From IMG/VR virus record IMGVR_UViG_3300045303_000120, positions 1 through 47,129 of that record: a DNA stretch of 47,129 nucleotides; one strand, written 5' to 3'. A program made the position numbers and the translations under genes. This DNA is from a virus. Every line of letters starts with the position of its first letter. The stretch's first letter is position 1. Below are positions 1 through 5,500 of this stretch, piece after piece. The notes under the pieces were generated by a model. It saw only the letters and a program-made list of their open reading frames with translations, was not told the DNA's origin and searched no databases.

Positions 1-229
1 TCCCTGGCTGGATCGCACCAGGGCGAGCGCACCAGGGCGAGCGCTCCCTGGCTGGATCGCACCAGGGCGAGCGCACCAGGGCGAGCGCTCCCTGGCTGGA
101 TCGCACCAGGGCGAGCGCTCCCTGGCTGGATCGCACCAGGGCGAGCGCACCAGGGCGAGCGCTCCCTGGCTGGATCGCACCAGGGCGAGCGCACCAGGGC
201 GAGCGCTCCCTGGCTGGATCGCACCAGGG
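1..229. repeat. Tandem hairpin array (30-bp and 14-bp units)
   Basis: The array is built from a 30-bp unit (starting TCCCTGGCTGGATCGC, ending CCAGGGCGAGCGC) and a 14-bp unit (ACCAGGGCGAGCGC) that copies its 3' half. The order is 30-14-30-14-30-30-14-30-14 and a truncated 30. Units start at 1, 45, 89, 119, 163 and 207. Each 30-bp unit holds CCCTGG and CCAGGG as an inverted pair about 10 nt apart, so every unit can fold into a hairpin. No unique spacers lie between units. The array sits beyond the terminator of the leftward operon. A diverged copy lies at 4316-4346. Function unknown; packaging, replication or protein binding are all possible. Confidence 0.9.
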
Positions 230-254
230 AGCAACCAGGGAGCAACCAGGGCAC

Positions 255-283
255 AAAAAAACCAGGGCGATTGCTCGCCCTGG
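255..283 (-). terminator. Intrinsic terminator of the left operon
   Basis: A perfect 9-bp stem (CCAGGGCGA at 262-270 with TCGCCCTGG at 275-283) and a 4-nt loop are followed, on the minus strand, by seven T residues (positions 261-255). This is a classical Rho-independent terminator for leftward transcription arriving from the gene ending at 310. The stem is made of the same CCAGGGCGA word as the neighbouring array, so array and terminator probably share an origin. Confidence 0.85.
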
Positions 284-309
284 CTGGTCGCGTCGCGTTG
301 GCCGCGCGG

Positions 310-522
310 TCAAGTGTGCGTGTGGCCGTCGCGTTCAATGCCGACTAGCATCCCGTTCCATTGCGGAATGACCCAGCACCGCATTGCGTTCGAGTAGTAC
401 ATGGCCGCGCGCAACTCGCGATAACGCGCGGCAATGGTTTGATCGCTGTTAGCGTCGCGCATTGCCAGCGTTAACACCGCGCGTCGTTCCTTAGCGTTTA
501 GCTTGTGCGTTGCCATTGTCAT
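310..522 (-). CDS. Hypothetical basic protein, 70 aa
   Basis: Small soluble-looking protein with an N-terminal stretch rich in Lys, Arg and Ala (MATHKLNAKERRAVL) and a C-terminal half with aromatic residues (MYYSN, CWVIPQWNG). I recognise no family. The start at 522 is chosen because its ATG overlaps the stop of the upstream membrane microprotein (ATGA), the coupling used across this genome. An in-frame ATG at 531 is also open. It is the last gene of the leftward operon, about 30 nt before the terminator stem. The 155-residue, microprotein and this gene probably share one message with the AAA/VWA pair. Confidence 0.6.
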   Translation of the reverse strand: MTMATHKLNAKERRAVLTLAMRDANSDQTIAARYRELRAAMYYSNAMRCWVIPQWNGMLVGIERDGHTHT

Positions 523-605
523 GCACCGCAAGCCAGCGCAGCAATTACAGTGAGCATCGCTAGGAACAGCATCACTGATAAGGCTTCAGCTAGTGAATAA
601 AGCAT
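519..605 (-). CDS. Membrane microprotein, 28 aa
   Basis: Very short frame whose product is nearly all hydrophobic (LSVMLFLAMLTVIAALAC), a single membrane-spanning helix after a short polar N-terminus. It has a good Shine-Dalgarno (AAAGGATG) about 8 nt before the ATG, and its stop overlaps the next gene's start as ATGA. Both features argue that it is translated. It follows another microprotein of 29 aa by 6 nt. Possible roles are a membrane anchor or regulator for the AAA/VWA system or a small lysis/holin-type peptide; the sequence does not decide between them. Confidence 0.6.
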   Translation of the reverse strand: MLYSLAEALSVMLFLAMLTVIAALACGA

Positions 606-611
606 GGCGTT

Positions 612-701
612 TCATCCTTTGATTAGGGCGCAGCACCCTAGCGCGATTGCTAGGACGGTTGCGCCAATGCGGGGCAGTAGCATCCAGACGAGACGAATCA
701 T
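612..701 (-). CDS. Membrane microprotein, 29 aa
   Basis: Short frame with an N-terminal MIRLVWMLLP and one hydrophobic helix containing a Cys pair (ALGCCALIKG). It starts 2 nt after the stop of the 150-residue gene and its last codons carry the Shine-Dalgarno of the next microprotein, so the two are packed as a translationally coupled pair. No known family is recognised. The pair of one-helix peptides in the same operon as a MoxR-type ATPase and a VWA-like protein suggests a membrane-linked function, but this is inference. Confidence 0.55.
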   Translation of the reverse strand: MIRLVWMLLPRIGATVLAIALGCCALIKG

Positions 702-703
702 GT

Positions 704-1156
704 TCAATGCCTTGTCGCGTTGGAGTCGTCGCAATCGTCAATCCCTGGAAAGCCTACGTCATCGGGATTGATAACCTTTAACGGCGCGAGCGCTGGCTTC
801 CCATGTTCCGGGCGCAGAATAAATTGCACGGCGCAAGCGCGCGTCCCGTCACGCGCTTGTGCGAGATACATCAGGCACAGACGCGAGTCGGGATTGTCTT
901 TTAACTCGTCCGCGTGAATGCGACTCACGCGCTGGTCGATCATGTAACCCTCGACAACGGTTAAGACGAAAGCCGCGTCTGTTAGCGTCGCGCGTACCTT
1001 GGGCGAGTCGAGCGCTTCGAGCGGGAGCACAGATAAACCACGCCCGCGCGACGCGATAACAAGAGTCGCTGGGATTGCTCCTAACTCAGGAAACGCGCTT
1101 GCGTTCAACTTGGCTAACTCAGCGATTACATCGTTTAGTAATTCAAGATTCGTCAT
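704..1156 (-). CDS. Hypothetical cytosolic protein, 150 aa
   Basis: Acidic, soluble-looking protein with no signal peptide or membrane segment and no motif I can name; the C-terminus is strongly acidic (GIDDCDDSNATRH). The ATG at 1156 is preceded by GAAAG and the same AAACGCC spacer seen before the 28-aa microprotein. A TTG start at 1171 with GGGAG upstream would add five residues. It lies 70 nt downstream of the VWA-like gene, so it is probably part of the same operon and possibly a partner or substrate of the AAA/VWA pair. GAGTC/GACTC words are dense in it, as in its neighbours. Confidence 0.7.
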   Translation of the reverse strand: MTNLELLNDVIAELAKLNASAFPELGAIPATLVIASRGRGLSVLPLEALDSPKVRATLTDAAFVLTVVEGYMIDQRVSRIHADELKDNPDSRLCLMYLAQARDGTRACAVQFILRPEHGKPALAPLKVINPDDVGFPGIDDCDDSNATRH

Positions 1157-1226
1157 GGCGTTTGCTTTCAAAAGTGACTCCCGTTTTGACCGCGCGGGAG
1201 TCTATCGCGGTAGTTCAACGCGGCTT

Positions 1227-2150
1227 CTAAGCCGCGTTGTCGTTTTGCTCGCGTGGGAACGCGGGGCAATTCTGTTTGCGTAACGACCCGATGATAAAAT
1301 CGAGTCCAAGTGTCGCAGCATAATCCTCAGTGATAAACGAATGTGTGCTGGCTTCTGTCGGCGGAATAACAAACGCGCCGTTTAGATTCGCGGCTTGCTC
1401 GTCAATTCGCGTCGCGACTCCTAGTCCGCTTCCTAGGTCGCTGGTGAAGCGGTCACACGTAAACGCGGCCCATGCCAGACGGCGGAAAAAGGAAGCATGA
1501 CCCAATGCAAACGCGAGTCGTCCTATGTCTGCTTGTGCTCCCGCTTCCTTAACGGTTGTCGCGACTATCTGGCTTAGGTTGCCTTGTGCGGAATGCTCAA
1601 ACGTCACTACCTCACAAGAGAATCCAGCGGCTTCAATCGCGTCTATCACTGCCGCGACTACTGCCGCGCGATTCGTTATCGCGTCTGCGTTGACTCCGCC
1701 ATTGTTGCTCATATCCGACAGCAGAGTCAGGATCGGCTTGCGGCGCAGACGCGACGAGTCAACGCGCCGCATGTTTAGTGGGTTACCAGCCAGCGCGCGC
1801 GGCACACTGGCAACCGCTCCCGCAACGTCCCACCGCACAACGCGCGGCCCCATTGGATTCGCCGCGTTAATGCGGTCGCGCAATTTGGCCGCACGAGTCG
1901 CGCCGTCTGGCCAACCAGCGCGGCAGATTTTGATTGCGTCTGCCATGCTTTCACTACCAGCAAAGTGAGCGCTGTTAGTCCATGCGCCCCTATGCCAATT
2001 GCCATCGCCCTTGCCTAGCGACTCAACGTGAGTCGCCAGGGCTTCCGGAGTTGACCAGTAAGACAGCCAGACGCGGGAATGCTTGGGAGTCGGGATTGCG
2101 TCTGCGAGTGTTTGCGCGTCGCCGCGTCGTTCTATCGTTTGCTTTGCCAT
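1227..2150 (-). CDS. VWA-like protein, probable MoxR partner (DUF7192-like)
   Basis: A 307-residue protein. Residues 45-85 carry the pattern NWHRGAWTNS...GW-PDG, and residues 139-185 form a strand-turn-helix-strand unit (PILTLLSDMSNNGG, then a helix, then EVVTF) that looks like the start of a von Willebrand factor A fold. D146-M-S-N-N150 replaces the usual DxSxS metal site, so metal binding may be altered. Phage and bacterial proteins of this kind (recalled as DUF7192) are usually encoded beside a MoxR/CbbQ-type AAA ATPase, as here with a 12-nt gap. In such pairs the ATPase remodels targets and the VWA protein is the adaptor. The start at 2150 has CAGGAA upstream. Target unknown. Confidence 0.7.
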   Translation of the reverse strand: MAKQTIERRGDAQTLADAIPTPKHSRVWLSYWSTPEALATHVESLGKGDGNWHRGAWTNSAHFAGSESMADAIKICRAGWPDGATRAAKLRDRINAANPMGPRVVRWDVAGAVASVPRALAGNPLNMRRVDSSRLRRKPILTLLSDMSNNGGVNADAITNRAAVVAAVIDAIEAAGFSCEVVTFEHSAQGNLSQIVATTVKEAGAQADIGRLAFALGHASFFRRLAWAAFTCDRFTSDLGSGLGVATRIDEQAANLNGAFVIPPTEASTHSFITEDYAATLGLDFIIGSLRKQNCPAFPREQNDNAA

Positions 2151-2162
2151 GTTCCTGTTTCC

Positions 2163-3536
2163 TTACTGTGCCGCTGATTCTTCAATGCGGCGGCGCAACT
2201 CAGCGTCAATGCCTTTCCAGATTAAGCATTCTTCAATCGTCTCTTGCGCCATGCCAGCAGCAATCAACTTGACGCCATAGATGGAAGCACGGGGCGAGAT
2301 AACGACTCGCGCGCCTTTCATCTTGGCGACGCCAGCGCGCAACGCTTGCACCCTGTCGCACCAATCGGTTGCGGTCATAGTCGAGGGCGGTGGAGTCCTA
2401 TGCGGCGCGCCGCGCCCCTGGTCCGCGCCTACGATGGCGCGTTCGAGTCTCTCGTCATATCCCCATGCCAGGAACGCGAAACGATCCAGCGTGGCCGCGT
2501 CTAGCTGCTGGCGTCCCACATAGACTCTGTCTGCGCCTGTGCCGAAAGTATTGAGACAAGCGATTACGATGAAATCAGCGTGGCGTTGAACGGGAGTCGT
2601 ACCGTCTGGAAACGCCATGCAACCATTCGCCAGGGCTGAATTGACAACTAAGATTCCGGCCGCGTCGCCGGCGTCTAATTCGTCTAAACAGATTATTCCG
2701 CCGCACTCGAACGCTTGGCGGAAAGGAGTCGATTGATACTTTCCATGTGCATCGACAAAGCCCAGCAACTCATGTGCGCCCTGTACTGCGCCCTGGATGT
2801 AGTACGCAATGCCAAGCGCGCGCGCGGCTTGCTCTGTCGCTGTTGTCTTTCCGCTCCCTGCTGGTCCCACCAGGGCGGCAGGAATCTTTTGGCTCATAAT
2901 CTGGATGAGAGTCGGCACCAGACGATGGCGCGGCTCTGTGCCGCAATCCTTTGTCCCGTCTGCTGTTACAATTTCGAGTCGCGTTGTCGGAATCAGATTC
3001 GGCAATTCTTCTCGAACGATTATGCGAACAGCATCAGCATCGATTCCCTTGTTCGCTTTGTTACCTAACAGAGTTAGCAGTGTTTGAAGCGCTTGTGCGG
3101 TAGCATCGTCTGTGACGGGAGCGGGAGTCACGATTGCACCAGGAGTCGTCTGTGCTGGTGCTGGTGCGGGAGCGGGAGCGGGAGCGGGAGCGGGAGCGGG
3201 AGCGGGAGCGGGAGCGGGAGCGGGAGCGGGAGTCGCTGGCGACTCGTCGCGCGCTTGCGGACCAGCACCGTCTGGTGAACGCGAGTCGGTAGGAAGCGAT
3301 GGTGCGACGCCAGCAATCGCTTGTCGGCGGAAATGGTCTAGCGAGGAGTCGGCAGAGTCGTTGTATGCCGCCGCAAGGTGATGGTGCCGCATTTTGCAAG
3401 CGAACAGCGATGGTATGCCGTTGGCGACCAGCCATTTCCGGATAGTGGGACGGTTGGAGTCGGTGATGGCAAGGGAGCCGCGCGGTCCCAAAAGAGACTC
3501 TAATTCGGCGGCAGAGTTGCTTGGCGTTCGAGACAT
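2163..3536 (-). CDS. MoxR/CbbQ-type AAA+ ATPase with Pro-Ala linker
   Basis: A 457-residue ATPase. Residues 1-95 form a small N-terminal region that looks helical and DNA-binding-like (TIRKWLVANG). Residues 101-128 are a pure Ala-Pro linker. The AAA+ core follows: Walker A GPAGSGKT at 224-231, Walker B IICLDELD at 281-288, sensor 1 ACLNTFG near 327-332, and an arginine-finger motif LDAATLDRF at 345-353. The core resembles the MoxR/CbbQ/GvpN clade, which works as hexamers with VWA-domain partners; the next gene is such a partner. The start has AGGAAAG about 9 nt upstream. It is the first gene of the leftward operon. An N-terminal domain tethered by a repeat-encoded flexible linker is unusual for this clade. 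Confidence 0.85.
   Translation of the reverse strand: MSRTPSNSAAELESLLGPRGSLAITDSNRPTIRKWLVANGIPSLFACKMRHHHLAAAYNDSADSSLDHFRRQAIAGVAPSLPTDSRSPDGAGPQARDESPATPAPAPAPAPAPAPAPAPAPAPAPAPAQTTPGAIVTPAPVTDDATAQALQTLLTLLGNKANKGIDADAVRIIVREELPNLIPTTRLEIVTADGTKDCGTEPRHRLVPTLIQIMSQKIPAALVGPAGSGKTTATEQAARALGIAYYIQGAVQGAHELLGFVDAHGKYQSTPFRQAFECGGIICLDELDAGDAAGILVVNSALANGCMAFPDGTTPVQRHADFIVIACLNTFGTGADRVYVGRQQLDAATLDRFAFLAWGYDERLERAIVGADQGRGAPHRTPPPSTMTATDWCDRVQALRAGVAKMKGARVVISPRASIYGVKLIAAGMAQETIEECLIWKGIDAELRRRIEESAAQ
3166..3231 (-). repeat. Hexanucleotide repeat GCGGGA x11 (codes Ala-Pro linker)
   Basis: Eleven perfect copies of GCGGGA on the plus strand lie inside the AAA+ gene. On the coding strand this is TCCCGC, read as alternating Ala and Pro codons. 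Because the unit is 6 bp, slippage would lengthen or shorten the linker two residues at a time without breaking the frame. Perfect identity at the DNA level suggests recent or ongoing expansion. Confidence 0.9.
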
Positions 3537-3789
3537 TTTGAAAGACTTTCCTGTTTGTTTTCAGTGGGTTAAGTGTCGGCTCTTGTGAGACGCAATGCGC
3601 CCCGCGAGAGTCCTATCACAAAACCAGACAAAGGCGCAATGGGTCCGCATTGCGCTTTTCTGATATGCTTGGGACGCTATCGGCGTTTTCTTCAATGTTA
3701 TCAATGGGTTACAGCCGTTCTGGCGCCCTAGGCTAAAAAATTCTCGTCTGTTATCAATGACTTAGCAGAAATAGGGAATAAATAGAAAA
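3537..3789. promoter_or_regulatory. Divergent control region between AAA operon and terS-like gene
   Basis: This 253-bp gene-free region separates divergent genes and must hold promoters for both. It contains an 8-bp perfect hairpin with 6-nt loop (GCGCAATG 3634-3641 / CATTGCGC 3648-3655) followed by TTTT on the plus strand, which could act as a terminator or attenuator. It also contains two copies of TGTTATCAATG, at 3696-3706 and 3749-3759, 53 bp apart in the same orientation, which may bind a regulator. The stretch just before the rightward gene is AT-rich (ATAGGGAATAAATAG). I could not assign -35/-10 boxes with confidence. Confidence 0.55.
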
Positions 3790-4221
3790 ATGCGCGACTT
3801 GTCAGCGGCACAAAGACTCTTCGTGTCTGTTCTAGTCGAGACCGGGATTCCGGCAAAAGCAGAAGCCGCGAGCGGATTATCGGCGGGCGTGACTCTCGCA
3901 AACTTGGCGGTTCAACGCGCGACCCGCGACGCACTCGCGCAACGACTCCTACGCGTCGCGCCGTCTGCGTTGTCTGTGCTCGAACGACTCGCAATCGATG
4001 AAAGCATTCCGCCTGCTGTTCGCAGACTCGCAGCAAGCGACTTGTTAGATAGAGTCGGACTCGTTTCACAAACAGCGCTCGCGTTGTCGCGACCAATCGA
4101 GTCGTTATCGGAAATGCCAGCGCAAGAGTTACGCGCCCTGGTGCAACGACTCGAAAGCGAATTGTTTGCTCGCGCGACTCCTGTTCGCGAGTTGGAGCTA
4201 GTCCCGTCTGTGCTCGATTGA
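3790..4221 (+). CDS. terS: Putative terminase small subunit
   Basis: A 143-residue protein. The N-terminus (LSAAQRLFVSVLVETGIPAKAEAASGLS) resembles the helix-turn-helix of phage small terminases (pattern: F-V-x-x-x-V-E-T-G-x-x-x-x-A-x-x-A-G). The middle (APSALSVLERLAIDESIPPAVRRLAASDLLDRVGL) matches the usual helical repeat in which lLdraG closes a small-terminase core. The C-terminus is helical and acidic. Small terminases bind the packaging site and stimulate the large subunit. It lies 8.3 kb from the large terminase and directly before a block of inverted repeats, fitting recognition of a nearby pac/cos site. The identification is by pattern only; a general HTH protein is the alternative. 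The gene shares the GAGTC/GACTC-rich style of the left arm. Confidence 0.6.
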   Translation: MRDLSAAQRLFVSVLVETGIPAKAEAASGLSAGVTLANLAVQRATRDALAQRLLRVAPSALSVLERLAIDESIPPAVRRLAASDLLDRVGLVSQTALALSRPIESLSEMPAQELRALVQRLESELFARATPVRELELVPSVLD

Positions 4222-4222
4222 A

Positions 4223-4444
4223 CGCACCAGGGCGCAGCGCTGTTCGAGCACGGCGCGCCCTGGTGCGTCTCGTCTGCGCCGTCTGTGCTCGTCTGTGCCC
4301 TGGTGCGTTCGAGCAACCAGGGCGAGTCGCTCCCTGGCTGGATTGCGGCTCGAACAGACGGCGCAGACGAGGCGCGCCAACGCGCTGAAAAGACGGGGCA
4401 AAAGACCCGTCTGTGGGGTGCCCGACCCGTGCCCCTGGCACCCC
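4223..4444. repeat. Nested inverted repeats; candidate packaging or regulatory site
   Basis: Directly after the terS-like stop lie several perfect inverted repeats: 13 bp (4223-4235 / 4255-4267, CGCACCAGGGCGC), 17 bp (4270-4286 / 4354-4370, TCGTCTGCGCCGTCTGT), 7 bp (4391-4397 / 4406-4412) and 8 bp (4415-4422 / 4437-4444, GGGGTGCC). Inside the 17-bp pair, 4316-4346 is a diverged copy of the left-end array unit (one inserted T and one C-to-T change in 31 bp). The whole gene-free stretch runs from 4222 to 4660. The remainder, 4445-4608, has an AT-richer segment and no gene I can support. Confidence 0.8.
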
Positions 4445-4608
4445 CCAGCGCTGAGTGATCGCTATCGGCCAACCCTCCGGCGCTAAATTTTTGTAATTCA
4501 CAAAAGTCGATTTGTTCGAGATTAGGTTTTCCTGTTTTCCTTTCTTCGCTTGTGTGCTACAGATCTGTCGAAGCGCGTAGGTGTTGCTTGGCGTTTCATC
4601 TGCGCTGC

Positions 4609-4646
4609 GGGACGGAGTTAGGTAACTGACTCCGTCCCACCTTTTT
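4609..4646 (+). terminator. Intrinsic terminator upstream of the late operon
   Basis: A perfect 10-bp stem (GGGACGGAGT 4609-4618 / ACTCCGTCCC 4629-4638), a 10-nt loop, then ACC and five T residues (4642-4646). It stands only 14 nt before the ATG of the first late gene at 4661, so it cannot simply end an upstream gene. It either blocks read-through from the terS-like gene or acts as an attenuator in the leader of the late message. The loop holds GGTAAC and the arms contain GAGT/ACTC words. Confidence 0.8.
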
Positions 4647-4660
4647 CAAGGTCCGCGCAA

Positions 4661-5422
4661 ATGCCCGATCTCTCAACAATCATAAGAGAAGCAGCGGCCA
4701 AGTATAACTTGTCGCCGGAGCTGATGCTTCGCATCGCGCAGATCGAGTCGGGCATGAACCCGAACAGCGCGAACCCTAATTCGAGTGCAAGAGGCGTTTA
4801 TCAATTCCTCACCAAGCCCGGTGGTAGTTGGTCGCAATACGGGCGTGGCGGCAACGTCATGGACCCGGTCGCCAACGTGGACGCTGGCGCGCGTTACATT
4901 CTCGACAACCAGAACGCGCTCAAAGCCAAACTTGGCCGCGACCCCGCCGACTGGGAGACCTACCTCGCGCACCAGCAAGGCGCTGGTGGAGCACCCGCAT
5001 TGCTCCAGAACCCCAACCGCCCCGCTGCGGAGGTTCTGCGCGCTTTCTACAAGAACCCGCAGACCGCCCGCGACGCCATTGCGCTCAACGCTGGCAACCC
5101 CGACGCCCCCGCCCAGGACTTTGCCAACGTCTGGAAAGCGAAGTACGAGGGAACGCCTGTTCCAGGCGCTGGCGCGGACGTCGCAGCCGCTGGTGCTCCA
5201 GCCGCCACGACCACAGCCGCTGGTGGACCCGCTCTCGATCCCTCGATCACCAATCCGGCGGCGCTGGCGTATGGGCCGCCGAACATGCTCAGCAGCATTT
5301 TCGGCAATCTCATCCAGCCGCTGGCCCAGAAACCGCAAGATCCCCTGGTCAAGCGCACCAAGCCCAGCATAGGTGCGTCTTTGGACAACTTGGGAGCGCC
5401 GGTTCACTTGTCGAGCGGCTGA
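4661..5422 (+). CDS. Virion-associated lytic transglycosylase (SLT fold)
   Basis: A 253-residue protein with an N-terminal soluble-lytic-transglycosylase domain. The catalytic glutamate is E29 in AQIESG, followed by SARGVYQFL (42-50), which matches the conserved S-x-G-x-x-Q-F segment, and by YLAHQQGAGGA (101-111), matching the usual A-x-x-H-N-Q-G-x-x-G region. It would cleave the glycan backbone of peptidoglycan. After residue 165 the sequence becomes Ala/Pro/Gly-rich and then unstructured, like virion-carried muralytic proteins rather than a lysis enzyme; the separate amidase at 30915 is the better endolysin. There is no signal peptide. Position ahead of the tail-fibre genes suits a role in local wall opening during DNA entry. 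Confidence 0.85.
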   Translation: MPDLSTIIREAAAKYNLSPELMLRIAQIESGMNPNSANPNSSARGVYQFLTKPGGSWSQYGRGGNVMDPVANVDAGARYILDNQNALKAKLGRDPADWETYLAHQQGAGGAPALLQNPNRPAAEVLRAFYKNPQTARDAIALNAGNPDAPAQDFANVWKAKYEGTPVPGAGADVAAAGAPAATTTAAGGPALDPSITNPAALAYGPPNMLSSIFGNLIQPLAQKPQDPLVKRTKPSIGASLDNLGAPVHLSSG

Positions 5423-5500
5423 AAAGACGGCATATTCCGCGTCTTCATTGCTTGGCCGCAATGCCGTATCGCCAACGGCCCTCGCGCAGAGGTCGTCCCG

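Noticed and set aside
1-229. CRISPR array
   Set aside because: Units follow one another directly with no unique spacers of constant length, and no cas genes are present. The pattern is a plain tandem hairpin array.
3061-3435. Minus-strand frame rich in Arg-Ser dipeptides, and similar Gly-Ser or Pro-Leu frames
   Set aside because: These are other-frame readings of the GCGGGA repeat inside the AAA+ gene. The Ala-Pro frame carries the conserved ATPase motifs.
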